Assembly (NCBI GenBank): GCA_036377595.1
Contig: DASUYB010000018.1
Span: forward strand, 1 to 44,083
Reading direction: 5' to 3'
Length of the DNA stretch: 44,083 nucleotides
Origin: Longimicrobium sp.
GTDB taxonomy: Bacteria; Gemmatimonadota; Gemmatimonadetes; Longimicrobiales; Longimicrobiaceae
Shown here: one piece after another, positions 1 through 9,553 of the stretch
Position numbering within the stretch: the stretch's first letter is position 1
How the letters are laid out: each line of letters starts with the position of its first letter
Notes under the pieces: generated by a model
What the model saw: the letters and a program-made list of their open reading frames with translations, nothing else
Told to the model about the DNA's origin: nothing
Databases searched by the model: none
Translations under genes and position numbers: made by a program

Positions 1-25
1 CCCGAATCTCGTGCTGCCGCGATGA

Positions 26-93
26 TAGATCCTTCGGCCTGCAACCACTTGCGCAGACGCTGATTACAGTCTGGCCGGCCTCAGGATGACGTC
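26..93. repeat. Partial copy of the ATCCTTCGG...CTCAGGATGAC dispersed repeat
   Basis: TAGATCCTTCGG at 26-37 and CCTCAGGATGAC at 79-90 match, in the same order and with similar spacing, the right half of the complete element at 15355-15543. Only this half lies here; the rest may lie left of the window or be missing. It sits about 60 bases beyond the stop of the PAP2 gene. Bases 1-151 hold no gene I can support. Confidence 0.7.
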
Positions 94-151
94 ATCGTGG
101 AACCGATCGGGGTGCATCAACCAAATTCCCGGATTTCGTATGAGACGGCGA

Positions 152-979
152 TCAGTGCGCCTGCGACGACCACGTGATCGCCATCCCGCCGTTGCCCGCG
201 GGGGTGACGCGGGTGCCGAGGAGGACGCGGTCGAACGGGTTGTCGGGGTGCGCGTGCGTGTAGCCGACGACCTTCCAGCCGCTGAACGCGCCGACGCCCG
301 CGCCGACCACCACGTCGCTCGCCCAGTGGCGGTTGTTGTACATCCGCGAGACGCCCACCAGCCCCGCCGCCGTGTACAGCGTGACCGCCGCCAGCGTCTT
401 CCGCTTGGGCCACCAGTATCCCACCTCGCTCGTCGCCGCCGACGCGGCGGCGAAGGCGGCGCTGGTGTGGCCGCTGGGCATGGACTGGTGGTCGTCGTCG
501 CTGAAGCCGCGCGAGAAGGCGTAGTCCACCGGGTTGTCCGGCCGCACGAACGGCCGCGCGCGCCCCGCGAAGCCCTTGGCCGTGAAGGTGATGCCCTCGG
601 CCAGGACGATGGATTCGAAGGTGTGCAGCCCGATGTCCGTCATGCGCGGCCACTTCAGCGCCCGCCCCGCCGCGAACATCCCGCCGGAGATGATCATCGA
701 GCCGGGCATCCCCAGCACCCGCACGCCGGTGGCGCTGTGCTCCAGGATCTGGTTGGCCTGCACCGACGAGTCCTGCAGCGCGTTGGCCAGCGAGCGGTCG
801 AGCGGCGCCATCACCAGCGCGCCCGCCGCGAAGCCGCCCGCGATGTACAGGTCGCGCCGCGTGAACAGCCGCGCCGAGCGGTGCGCGGCCGTGTCGGGCG
901 CATCCAGCTTCTGCGCGGCGGCGGGCGCCGCCGCGAGCCAGGCCGCCGCGAGCGCCGCCATCCATCGATCGATCATCAT
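152..979 (-). CDS. PAP2-family membrane-associated phosphatase
   Basis: A vanadium-haloperoxidase/PAP2 type phosphatase, expected to remove phosphate from a lipid phosphate or similar substrate on the outer side of the membrane. Counting from the upstream Met at 1006, the three family motifs are all present: K144-x6-R151-P152, PSGH at 177-180, and S220-R221-x5-H227-x3-D231. An Ala-rich N-terminal stretch looks like a signal peptide ending near AAAQ. I chose the Met at 979 because GAGGTGGGGG lies just upstream of it; the Met at 1006 has its purine run directly abutting the codon, and 976 is a third option. The gene points away from the MOSC gene, with about 360 bases between them. The substrate cannot be read from the sequence. 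Confidence 0.88.
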   Translation of the reverse strand: MMIDRWMAALAAAWLAAAPAAAQKLDAPDTAAHRSARLFTRRDLYIAGGFAAGALVMAPLDRSLANALQDSSVQANQILEHSATGVRVLGMPGSMIISGGMFAAGRALKWPRMTDIGLHTFESIVLAEGITFTAKGFAGRARPFVRPDNPVDYAFSRGFSDDDHQSMPSGHTSAAFAAASAATSEVGYWWPKRKTLAAVTLYTAAGLVGVSRMYNNRHWASDVVVGAGVGAFSGWKVVGYTHAHPDNPFDRVLLGTRVTPAGNGGMAITWSSQAH

Positions 980-1339
980 CGCCCCCACCTCGACTCGAGT
1001 CTCCATCTCCTGCCGTCGCCCGCAACGCCGGCGGTGGGGACCGACATCAGGTATCTGACGCTACGCAAAGAAGTTGCCGCGACGCGCAGGCAGCGGCCGG
1101 ACGTTCGGAAAGCTCTCGCGGGTCACGCGCGAATCTCTAGGTGCGGATTGACAGCCTTCACGGCCGCGGCCAGGTTTGCCGGAACAGCGCCGCACGCGCG
1201 GCGCAGCCGGTGCCGAGGGGCGCTGCGACGGACCACGGGTCCGCCACGCTCGGCAGCCGGCCGATGAACGCAAGGGCGCCCTCTTCATCTCGAGGAGGGT
1301 GCCCTGTGTCGTATCTGGAGATGGAGCGGGAGGTGCGCC
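980..1339. other. Divergent intergenic region with one hairpin
   Basis: It separates the PAP2 gene and the MOSC gene, so it should hold promoters for both. I see no supported gene. A hairpin at 1274-1304 pairs GGGCGCCCTC with GAGGGTGCCC (one G-T pair) and ends about 35 bases before the MOSC start. It has no T tract, so it is more likely a leader structure or a remnant than a terminator. Confidence 0.4.
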
Positions 1340-2050
1340 ATGCCCGCGCGTGAGGTGGGCCGCGTCGCCGGCCTGTGGCGCTATCCGGTGAAGTCGATGG
1401 CGGCCGAGGCGCTGGAACGGGCCGACGTCGGCTGGCACGGCCTGGAGGGAGACCGGCGGTGGGCGTTCGTCCGTGAGGGGATGGCGCGCAGCGGGTTTCC
1501 GTGGCTCACCCTCCGCGAGAACCCGCGGATGTGGGGCTACCGGCCCAGGCTGGCCGATCCCGATCGGCCGGACGCGTGCACCACCCTGGTCCGCACCCCG
1601 TCGGGCGCCGAGCTGGACGTGACCGATCCGGCGCTCGCGGAGGAGCTGGGCCACGGCGCGCGCGTGATGCGGCAGAGCCGCGGGATCTTCGACACCTTTC
1701 CCCTGTCGCTCATCACCACGCAGACGGTGCGGGCGCTGGGCGGGATGGTCGGTGCGCCGCTCGACCCGCTGCGCTTTCGCCCGAACCTGCTCGTGGAAGC
1801 GGCCGGCGGTGAGCCGTTCGCGGAAGATGCGTGGGTCGGCGCCGTGCTGGAGGTGGGCAGCCTCCGCATGCGCGTGGACAAGCGCGACGAGCGGTGCGTG
1901 GTGATCAACGTCGATCCCGCCACCACCGAGCGGAACGCGGCCGTGCTGCGGACCGTCGCCCAACAGCGCCAGGCGTGCCTGGGCGTGTACGGAACGACGG
2001 TGCACCCCGGCCGCGTATCCGTCGGCGACGCGGTGGTGATCGAAGGCTGA
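1340..2050 (+). CDS. MOSC domain-containing protein
   Basis: 236 residues with the layout of the MOSC family (molybdenum cofactor sulfurase C-terminal type, related to YcbX and mARC). An N-terminal beta-barrel domain starts with GLWRYPVKSM at 11-20 and GLEGDRRWAF near 34-43; this motif pair is typical of the family. The MOSC domain follows, with FRPNLLVE at about 146-153 and the conserved Cys186 in the context RCVVIN. Such proteins carry sulfur or bind molybdenum cofactor; the actual substrate here is unknown. GGGAGG lies about six bases before the ATG. The gene is monocistronic and converges on the acyl-CoA synthetase across a GC hairpin. No ferredoxin domain is fused, unlike YcbX. Confidence 0.9.
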   Translation: MPAREVGRVAGLWRYPVKSMAAEALERADVGWHGLEGDRRWAFVREGMARSGFPWLTLRENPRMWGYRPRLADPDRPDACTTLVRTPSGAELDVTDPALAEELGHGARVMRQSRGIFDTFPLSLITTQTVRALGGMVGAPLDPLRFRPNLLVEAAGGEPFAEDAWVGAVLEVGSLRMRVDKRDERCVVINVDPATTERNAAVLRTVAQQRQACLGVYGTTVHPGRVSVGDAVVIEG

Positions 2051-2078
2051 CCGGCAGCGCAGAGTCCTGGACGGAAAA

Positions 2079-2121
2079 GGACGGGCGGCGCGCCCGGGGT
2101 GACCGGTCGCGCCGCCCGTCC
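2079..2121. terminator. GC hairpin between convergent genes
   Basis: A 14-bp perfect stem, GGACGGGCGGCGCG at 2079-2092 with CGCGCCGCCCGTCC at 2108-2121, lies between the ends of the MOSC gene and the acyl-CoA synthetase. It could serve both strands. There is no T run on either side, so intrinsic termination strength is uncertain. Confidence 0.6.
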
Positions 2122-2143
2122 CCAACGGCCGTCTCGACCTCCC

Positions 2144-3997
<1,854 letters not shown>

Positions 3998-4124
3998 GGC
4001 GGCCGTGTCGGGTGGGATGGACGGACGTTCGCTCGACTGCCGCGGATGCGGTTTCGCCGCCGCGGTGGCGCGTCCCGCGAATATGCCGGAATCGCCGCGC
4101 GGCGCACAAGGCGGGGGCCGGCCC

Positions 4125-4357
4125 TCTCCCCCGGCCCCTCCCCCAAAACCGACTGGGGGAGGGGGAGACCTCAGCGCGGGGAAGAGTTGGCGGCGCGACA
4201 CCGCATCGCGCCCTCCCCGGCTCGCCTAGGCTCGCCACCCCTCCCGTACCGGGAGGGGTAGGGGCGAGGACGCCAGCGCGGGCGGCGGAGATTCGCGCGG
4301 CCGCGGGGTGGCCCCCTCCCCCCGGCCCATCCCCCGCTCCGCAGGGGAGGGGAGAAC
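4125..4357. repeat. Cluster of GC-rich palindromic repeats (families R3 and R4)
   Basis: This fills most of the gene-free stretch 3998-4413. R4-type units (CCCTCCCCC...GGGGGAGGG) lie at about 4127-4172 and 4310-4357. Between them, at 4201-4260, is a short R3 copy: CGCCCTCCCCGGCTCGCC followed by the palindrome CCCCTCCCG-TAC-CGGGAGGGG. The 4310-4357 unit recurs in inverted orientation at 11606-11652, and R3 recurs at 7717, 9247 and 11480. I see no gene here. The promoter of the acyl-CoA synthetase probably lies between 3998 and 4120. Confidence 0.75.
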
Positions 4358-4413
4358 AGAATCATCGGTGTGAGCTGAGTTATCACCTCTCCCAGTCGGT
4401 TATGGGAGAGTTT

Positions 4414-4460
4414 CGAAAAAACGAGCCGTGACGGTACTGCCGTCACGGCTCGTTTTTTCG
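4414..4460. terminator. Strong bidirectional intrinsic terminator
   Basis: A perfect 21-bp stem with a TACTG loop. The left arm starts CGAAAAAACGAGCC at 4414 and the right arm ends GGCTCGTTTTTTCG at 4460. T runs on both strands make it the clearest terminator in the window. It lies 18 bases beyond the stop of the minus-strand barrel gene (4479). Confidence 0.95.
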
Positions 4461-4478
4461 GGTGAGGGCCCCGCGGCG

Positions 4479-5768
4479 TCAGGGTATCACGGTGAGGTCG
4501 CGTGCGGTGAGGCCGAAGGAGAGCGTCCATCCCGACGCCCGCGCGCTTCCCGCGGGCTCGCTGGTGCGCGCGACGCCCAATTGCACGGGTCCGACGGACG
4601 CGCCGCCGGCCGCCATCCACGCGCCGCCCGCGTCCGTCCCCGCGCCCGCGCGGACGGAGACCAGACCGAGCCGGTGCTCCACTCCGGCGGAGAGCTGGCG
4701 CCGCCATCCCCCCGCCAGCGCGCCCTCGTCCAGCGCGCCCTGGTACGACGCGCTCACCCGCGTCCGCTCGCCCGGGAGCGCGTACGCGGCGCCCAGCCGC
4801 AGCGTGGGCGGCAGCCAGGCGCGGTCATACAGCCCGGCCGCCGTCTCGTAGACGGTCACCGGCACGGCGGTGGGATCGACCGCCGTCTCGCTCTCGTCGA
4901 AGCGGGTCAGCGCGGCCTCGGCGGCGTTCTTCCCGAAGTCGCTCCGCGTCAGGGTGATCGACTTGGTGCGGAAGTCGTCCGACCACTTCATCCCCGACAG
5001 CGCGTTGCTGACCGCGGCGCTCACCGTCAGCCGCTCGCGCGGCTGCGCGGCGACGCCGACGTCCACGCCCCAGCCGTAGCCGCCGCGCACGGAGACCTCG
5101 CGCAGCTCGGCGCTCAGGTCCTCCGCCTCCACGTCGAACTCCGGCTCGAACAGGCGGTTCTGCGCCATCGCGCGGCCGATCACGTAGTGCCCGGCCACGC
5201 CCACGCTCACCTTGCCGAAGCGGCGGCCGGTGCCGGCGCTGAAGTCCAGCCAGCTGGCGTTGCGGCCGCCGGTGTTCCCCACCGCGTAGTCGGTGCGCCC
5301 CGCCTGGTAGCCGTTCACCAGCAGGTCCATCACGTCGCGGCCGACATTCTCCTCGTAGCGGGCGACGTAGCTCACACCGACGGCCACGCGCCGGTACTGC
5401 ACGGCGGCGATGGGAAGCGTCACCCCCACGCGCGCGTTCGCCCCCTCGTCGGGGATGCCGCCCAGGAACGCGTCCTTCTCGCCCTGCGACCAGCGGTTGA
5501 AGTGCATGAACGACGGCAGCTCGCCCAGGCTCGTCCCCACGAAGCGCGTCCCCACGGCCAGCTGGGGGATGGAGACGGACCAGGTGGGCGTGCCCCCCAG
5601 CCCCAGGTTGGCGGGGTTGAAGAAGAGCGCGTCCACGCCGCGCGCGTCGGCGACGTAGCTCCCCGCCATCCCCAGCGAGCGCGCGGTGACCGGCGCCTGC
5701 GCGGCCGCCGGCGCTGCGACGGCGAGCGCGGCGGCGGCCAGCGCGCGAGATGCGGTGATTCGTGTCAT
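4479..5768 (-). CDS. Outer-membrane beta-barrel protein (PorV/FadL-like fold)
   Basis: 429 residues with an N-terminal signal peptide (MTRITASRALAAAALAVAA, cleavage near AAAQ). The mature start, ARSLGMAGSYVADARGVDAL followed by FFNPANLGL, is the typical opening of PorV/UPF0164/FadL-like barrels, where an early surface segment names a Gly-rich loop and an F-x-N-P-A motif. The remainder alternates short hydrophobic and polar segments, as in a barrel, and ends in LSFGLTARDLTVIP. The gene follows the lipoprotein gene by only 7 bases and ends at a strong terminator, so the two form one transcript controlled by the c-di-GMP riboswitch upstream. The cargo or partner is unknown. It may be an adhesin-export, gliding or transport component, but nothing in the sequence settles this. 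Confidence 0.8.
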   Translation of the reverse strand: MTRITASRALAAAALAVAAPAAAQAPVTARSLGMAGSYVADARGVDALFFNPANLGLGGTPTWSVSIPQLAVGTRFVGTSLGELPSFMHFNRWSQGEKDAFLGGIPDEGANARVGVTLPIAAVQYRRVAVGVSYVARYEENVGRDVMDLLVNGYQAGRTDYAVGNTGGRNASWLDFSAGTGRRFGKVSVGVAGHYVIGRAMAQNRLFEPEFDVEAEDLSAELREVSVRGGYGWGVDVGVAAQPRERLTVSAAVSNALSGMKWSDDFRTKSITLTRSDFGKNAAEAALTRFDESETAVDPTAVPVTVYETAAGLYDRAWLPPTLRLGAAYALPGERTRVSASYQGALDEGALAGGWRRQLSAGVEHRLGLVSVRAGAGTDAGGAWMAAGGASVGPVQLGVARTSEPAGSARASGWTLSFGLTARDLTVIP

Positions 5769-5775
5769 TTCCGCC

Positions 5776-6807
5776 TCACTCGCCCCGCGCCAGCGGGATC
5801 TGCGCGGCCACCGTCACCGGCTCGCGGTTCCCGTTCGCGACCGTCGTCTCGAAATCGTGGCTCAGGCGGATCCACGCCTGCGCGCCGCTGTAATCGACGG
5901 TGAGCGTGTACGTGGTCGTGCCCTTCGTCGAGCCGCTCTCGCCCGTCACCTTCATGTTCGTCAGCGTGACGCGGCCGGCCGTCTCGGTAACCACCGTCTG
6001 CGCCGTGGCCGCGGCGGTGATGCGCACGGGGACGGTGGCGGCGTTGGCGCGCGACTGCAGGCGCACGCGCACCGGCGCCTCCATCACCAGCTCGCCCGAC
6101 GCCGCCGCGCCATTGATGCGGATTTCGCCGGAGAGACGGGGATAGACGACCGCCGCGGTGTCGACCAGCTCCAGCAGGTTGCGGCTGACCTCGACGGCGA
6201 GGCCGGTGCAGCGCTTCCCCGGCGCGCCGCAGTCGCCCTTCAGCGAGCGCGTCGGCGCGGTGGTGGTCTCGAACGACGGGGCGCGGACCGGGGAGACGGC
6301 GGTGCCCAGCGGCTGCGCGCGGAGGACGGCGGCCGCCTCGGGGATCACCGCCTGCACGGTGCCGAGCGAGGCGATCTGGCCGCGCAGCACGCCCGTCGCG
6401 AGATCGATCCCGCCGTCGCCGCTCTCGACGAGGCCGCTGGGCGTCTGGACCACGACGGAGGCCAGCCAGGCGCCCTCGCCGCGATGGATGGTGAGGTCGA
6501 CGTCCGCCGCCTTCGCCAGCGCCAGGCCGGCGGGCTCGAGGCGGAAGGCGTTGGTCCCCGCCGCGCTGCCGCTGGCGGTGGTGGCCGGGGCCACGGTCGG
6601 GGTGAGGGTGACCTGCGTTCCCGCGCTCACCGCGCCGGCGGGGATGGCCACCGACGCGCCCGCGGGGGTGCTGACGGTGGCGCCCTGGTCGCCCACGGTG
6701 CGGGTGACGGGGTCGCCGGACTGCTCGAAGGGGAGCTGCTGCCCGCGCTCGCAGGCGGCCAGCAGGGTGCAGAAGGCCGCCAGGGCGGCGAACGATGCGT
6801 GCTTCAT
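5776..6807 (-). CDS. ZU5-like domain lipoprotein under c-di-GMP riboswitch
   Basis: 343 residues. The N-terminus MKHASFAALAAFCTLLAAC is a lipoprotein signal with lipobox L-A-A-C. From about residue 37 the sequence VSTPAGASVAIPAGAV followed by GTQVTLTP resembles the ZU5 fold found in bacterial surface proteins. The C-terminal half is Thr/Val-rich and beta-like, without motifs I recognise. It is the first gene of a two-gene unit with the barrel protein downstream (7-base gap). About 180 bases of leader separate it from a c-di-GMP-I riboswitch. A surface or envelope role in the motile-to-sessile switch is inferred from that control. The frame is open further upstream to 7344, but that part runs through the riboswitch, so the Met at 6807 is the start. 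Confidence 0.8.
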   Translation of the reverse strand: MKHASFAALAAFCTLLAACERGQQLPFEQSGDPVTRTVGDQGATVSTPAGASVAIPAGAVSAGTQVTLTPTVAPATTASGSAAGTNAFRLEPAGLALAKAADVDLTIHRGEGAWLASVVVQTPSGLVESGDGGIDLATGVLRGQIASLGTVQAVIPEAAAVLRAQPLGTAVSPVRAPSFETTTAPTRSLKGDCGAPGKRCTGLAVEVSRNLLELVDTAAVVYPRLSGEIRINGAAASGELVMEAPVRVRLQSRANAATVPVRITAAATAQTVVTETAGRVTLTNMKVTGESGSTKGTTTYTLTVDYSGAQAWIRLSHDFETTVANGNREPVTVAAQIPLARGE

Positions 6808-6984
6808 CTGAGGATTACGTCTTCCAACTGGGTCTCGGGGCTGGACCGGCGTGGCGGGCGCCCGTGCACGTCCCGCTGCGGCCTCTGAACCCTTGGCTCC
6901 CGCGCGTGGGCGGGAGGGCGGTGTTCGGCTGTCTGCCTTCCGAAGTCGCCTGAGCGGGGCGACGGAGATATCTGCTCGCGTCTC

Positions 6985-7088
6985 GTGGGTGTACGGCTCG
7001 ACTGGCGTGGCGGGGCCGGGGACCGCGGTAGCCTCGTAGCTTTGCGTCGCCGCCTTTCGGCGGGTTTGCCGTCCATCACTGGCAGGCG
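6985..7088 (-). promoter_or_regulatory. c-di-GMP-I (GEMM) riboswitch
   Basis: Read on the minus strand, the core carries the GEMM-I signature in order: GGCAAACC at about 7073-7066, a hairpin closed by a GAAA tetraloop (CCGCCGAAAGGCGG), then GACGCAAAGCTACGAGGC and TACC, and a 3' strand GCCAGTCGAGCCG near 6990-7003. In the known family the first GGCAAACC helix carries the tetraloop and GACGCAAAGCC leads to the receptor side; c-di-GMP binds at the junction. The element lies in the leader of the ZU5 lipoprotein and barrel gene pair. I cannot tell on from off switching. Exact ends are approximate. No diguanylate cyclase gene is in the window. Confidence 0.9.
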
Positions 7089-7610
7089 ACGAATGGGCGC
7101 GTCGCCGGAACTCACCATCCGCGCAAGGAAATATCCGTTCCGAGGCGCCCGCACCGGCGGATGCCGCGCAACTGCTTGGGTTTTCTGGGGATGGGATTAG
7201 ATCATATGTTTCCACCCCGCTTGCAATCCGCACCCGCACGGGCGATTTGCGGGGATGCCGCGGACGCCAAACACGAGCACGGGGGAGCGGGCTGGCGCCT
7301 GCTCCCCCGTGCTCCCGGGGCGGGACGGGCCGGTCACGCCGCAAGCCGCGATGTTCGGCACCACGGCGACGTTGCGACAGGTGAGTGGGAACCTTCGACG
7401 CGTGCTGACGTCGCCGTGAGCGAAAGGAATTTCCGTTCCGGACGCACCGATCCCGCCCGATTCCGCGCGACTGCTGGATTTCAGCGAAGATGACGGTCCC
7501 CGTGCATCACCGCCGCCGCTTGCAGACCGCACCGTCACCCGCAATTTGCGCGAGCAAAAGACGACGTCCCCGCCCCATGCATCGGGGCGGGGACGGCACC
7601 ATGCGAAGAC
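7089..7610. repeat. Two diverged copies of a non-coding unit with GC hairpins
   Basis: Unit 1 (about 7085-7315) and unit 2 (about 7354-7605) share, in order, a stem built on GGCGACG/CGTCGCC, a segment like AAGGAA-TTCCGTTCC, CGCGC(A/G)ACTGCT, CCGCTTGCA(A/G), a CAATTTGCG or GATTTGCGG segment, and a strong hairpin. The hairpins are GAGCACGGGGGAGC (7275-7288) with its complement (7301-7314), and GTCCCCGCCCC pairing around 7570-7595. Read on the minus strand the hairpins are followed by TGTTT and TCTTTT, so each looks like a terminator preceding a leader. Only unit 1 leads into the riboswitch. I see no coding gene between 7089 and 7716. Confidence 0.5.
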
Positions 7611-7716
7611 TCGCGGCGGCGGGTCGCTGATCCCCGCGCGCCGTAGTTGAACGCGCGCGGGCGATCGCATCTGACCACGGAATCGGAGAACGGGAGATTT
7701 TGGTACATCGTCGACC

Positions 7717-7910
7717 GGGATTTCGCGCGGGCCGCCGCATCTCGCCCTCTCCGGCTCGCCCAGGCTCGCCACCTCTCCCGTACCGGGGCCCGTACCGGGA
7801 GAGGTAGCCCGCCACCCTCTGCGCATCTCGCCGGCACCGGTGTGGCCGCCGCGCCGATGTAGTCCGCGAAGGCGGACTGCGTGTTGTTGTAGCCGCGACT
7901 TCAGTCGCAT
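7717..7910. repeat. Long R3 composite palindromic repeat, copy 1
   Basis: About 190 bases starting GGGATTTCGCGCGGG. It contains CGCCCTCTCCGGCTCGCC, the palindrome CCTCTCCCG...CGGGAGAGG and GTAGCCCGCCACC, then GCACCGGTG, a small stem AGTCCGCGAAGGCGGACT, and GTTGTAGCCGCGACTTCAGT. The copy at 9247-9429 has the same parts in the same order. Here the palindrome centre is enlarged by an extra GGCCCGTACC, which suggests an internal duplication. It lies downstream of the NirK gene. Confidence 0.85.
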
Positions 7911-7930
7911 CGTATCTACAGCACCACAAT

Positions 7931-7972
7931 GAAGAAGCGCCCCGCGGCCGGCTCGCCGCGGGGCGCTTCTTC
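7931..7972 (-). terminator. Hairpin terminator after the copper oxidase gene
   Basis: GAAGAAGCGCCCCGCGG at 7931-7947 pairs perfectly with CCGCGGGGCGCTTCTTC at 7956-7972 around an 8-base loop. It lies 20 bases beyond the stop of the minus-strand NirK-like gene. The stem is strong but lacks a long T run. Confidence 0.75.
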
Positions 7973-7991
7973 ATCTGCCGATCCGTCCCGC

Positions 7992-9011
7992 TCAGTGGCC
8001 CATCGGGCCGGCGACGTGCGGGTTGCCCACCTGGATCATCCCCACGGCGCCCTTGCTGGCGTCGGCGAAGGAGTGGGTCACGAAGGCGTACATCCCCTCG
8101 CCGCTGCGACCCTCGTCGAACACCGTCTCGAACACCGCGCCGCCGCCCGCCGGGATCCCCCAGGTCTGCACGTGCTCCAGCCGGTTGGCCGGGTTGCCGT
8201 CGGGATACACCCGGTCGAAGATGGCGCCGACGATATGGAAGTCGCTGTTCTCGCTGGGCCCGGCGTTCACCACGAAGATGCGCACCCGGTCGCCCACGTC
8301 GGCCTTGAGCGGCGCCTTCTGGTACTGCCCGGCGCGGCCGTTGAACACCACGTAGCTGGCCTGCTGCTGCTTGGCCGCCTCGAAGTCGGGCTCCATCGCG
8401 CCGTGCGAGAGGTGGCTCGGCTTCGCGTAGAACTCGCTCTGCACCAGCACGAACTCCTTGTCCGCCTTCGTCCCCCACCCGTCCTTCGGGTCGACGATGA
8501 TGGGGAGATACATCCCCTGCATGATGTGCAGCAGGACCGGCGGCGTGCCGCAGTGCACCATGAACACGCCCGGGTCGTCGGCGCGGAACTGGAAGCGGAT
8601 CACCTGCCCCGGCATGATCGTCTTGAACGCCTCGTTCATGGGGATGCGCGCGGCGTGGAAGTCGATCGAGTGCGGGATCTTCGACCGGTTGACCAGCTCC
8701 ACGCGCACCAGGTCGCCCTCGGTGACGCGGATAACCGGGCCGGGCACGGTGCCGCCGAACGTCCACCCTTCGTACTTCACGCCGTCCGCGATCTCCACCG
8801 TGTCGTCGGTGATGGGGATGCGGAACTCCTTCACCGGCGCGTCCGTCGCGGGCCGCACCCGGGCGTCGTACGCGGGCGCCGTGGCCGTGCGGGTGACGCC
8901 GAAGTCCACGCGCTCCACCGCCTTGCCGCCGTTCGAGGCCATCGCCCACCCGCCGAGCCCCATCGCCAGCGCGCCCGCCACCGCCGCCATTCCGATCCTG
9001 TTCGCGTTCAT
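7992..9011 (-). CDS. nirK: Copper-containing nitrite reductase-like two-domain multicopper oxidase
   Basis: 339 residues with a signal peptide (MNANRIGMAAVAGALAMGLG...AMA), so periplasmic. Two cupredoxin domains carry the NirK ligand pattern. HSIDFH in domain 1 supplies the active-site Asp and a type 2 His. VHCGTPP then H and M within about 15 residues (HC...LLHIMQGM) supply the type 1 site and another type 2 His. FHIVG and YAFVTHSF in domain 2 match the remaining active-site His residues. NirK reduces nitrite to nitric oxide during denitrification. No nor, nos, nar or pseudoazurin gene lies nearby, so the electron donor and pathway are not visible. GGGGAG stands about seven bases before the ATG. 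Some close relatives act as other copper oxidases, so nitrite as substrate is likely but not certain. Confidence 0.85.
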   Translation of the reverse strand: MNANRIGMAAVAGALAMGLGGWAMASNGGKAVERVDFGVTRTATAPAYDARVRPATDAPVKEFRIPITDDTVEIADGVKYEGWTFGGTVPGPVIRVTEGDLVRVELVNRSKIPHSIDFHAARIPMNEAFKTIMPGQVIRFQFRADDPGVFMVHCGTPPVLLHIMQGMYLPIIVDPKDGWGTKADKEFVLVQSEFYAKPSHLSHGAMEPDFEAAKQQQASYVVFNGRAGQYQKAPLKADVGDRVRIFVVNAGPSENSDFHIVGAIFDRVYPDGNPANRLEHVQTWGIPAGGGAVFETVFDEGRSGEGMYAFVTHSFADASKGAVGMIQVGNPHVAGPMGH

Positions 9012-9246
9012 CGTCGTCTCCCCGGGTTCAGGCGGGCGCCTTGTCGCCCGCGTTCTTGCTGCCCTGAAGATGGCGGTCCAGAGGGCGCCCATCCGTCAGC
9101 GGGACCCGGAAACGTGCGTAGTGATTTGGATGGGTGCGGATACGTCGCCGGTAGTGAGACGCCCTATCGTATGGGTGCCGACGGGATCGAGATTTTCCTG
9201 ACGCGCTGTGCGTGGGAGCGGAAAGACCTCAAGACGCGTGGGGATT

Positions 9247-9429
9247 GGGATTTCGCGCGGGACGCGGCTTTGCGCCCTCTCCGGCTCGCTGGGGCTCGCC
9301 ACCTCTCCCGTACCGGGAGAGGTAGCCCGCCACCATTGGCGCGACCCCGAGCACCGGTGCGTCGACTGCACCGAAGCGAAGTCCGCGAAGGCGGACTGTG
9401 TGTAGTTGTAGCCGCGACTTCAGTCGCAT
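9247..9429. repeat. Long R3 composite palindromic repeat, copy 2
   Basis: It starts GGGATTTCGCGCGGG and carries CCCTCTCCGGCTCGCTGG, the palindrome CCTCTCCCG-TAC-CGGGAGAGG, AGCCCGCCACC, CACCGGTG, AGTCCGCGAAGGCGGACT, and GTAGCCGCGACTTCAGTCGCAT. It is the same orientation and order as 7717-7910. Together the two copies bracket the NirK-like gene. This, the tandem repeat at 9431 and promoter sequence make up the 540-base gene-free stretch 9012-9553. Bases 9012-9246 hold no gene I can support. Confidence 0.85.
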
Positions 9430-9430
9430 T

Positions 9431-9477
9431 GTCCACACGACGCGATGTCCGCACGACACGATGTCCACACGATCTTG
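9431..9477. repeat. Three-copy 16-bp tandem repeat
   Basis: The unit GTCC(A/G)CACGAC(G/A)CGAT occurs at 9431-9446 and 9447-9462, then with changes at 9463-9477 (GTCCACACGATCTTG). It begins directly at the end of the R3 repeat and runs towards the terminator of the bacilliredoxin gene. Confidence 0.75.
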
Positions 9478-9492
9478 ATCGCACGACGCAAA

Positions 9493-9524
9493 CGCGCCCC
9501 GCGACTGGCTGGCCGCGGGGCGCG
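9493..9524 (-). terminator. Hairpin terminator after bacilliredoxin gene
   Basis: CGCGCCCCGCG at 9493-9503 pairs with CGCGGGGCGCG at 9514-9524. On the minus strand the stem is followed by TTTGCG. It lies 30 bases beyond the stop codon at 9554. Confidence 0.7.
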
Positions 9525-9553
9525 TGGGCGATCCGGATGGATTTGTCGCCGTC

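Noticed and set aside
86-1267. A 393-codon plus-strand frame across the PAP2 gene
   Set aside because: Arg/Ala/Gly-rich, no motifs, antisense to a gene with three conserved phosphatase motifs.
1274-1304. Hairpin before the MOSC gene considered as a riboswitch
   Set aside because: A simple stem without conserved loop sequence; no match to the Moco or other riboswitch cores I know.
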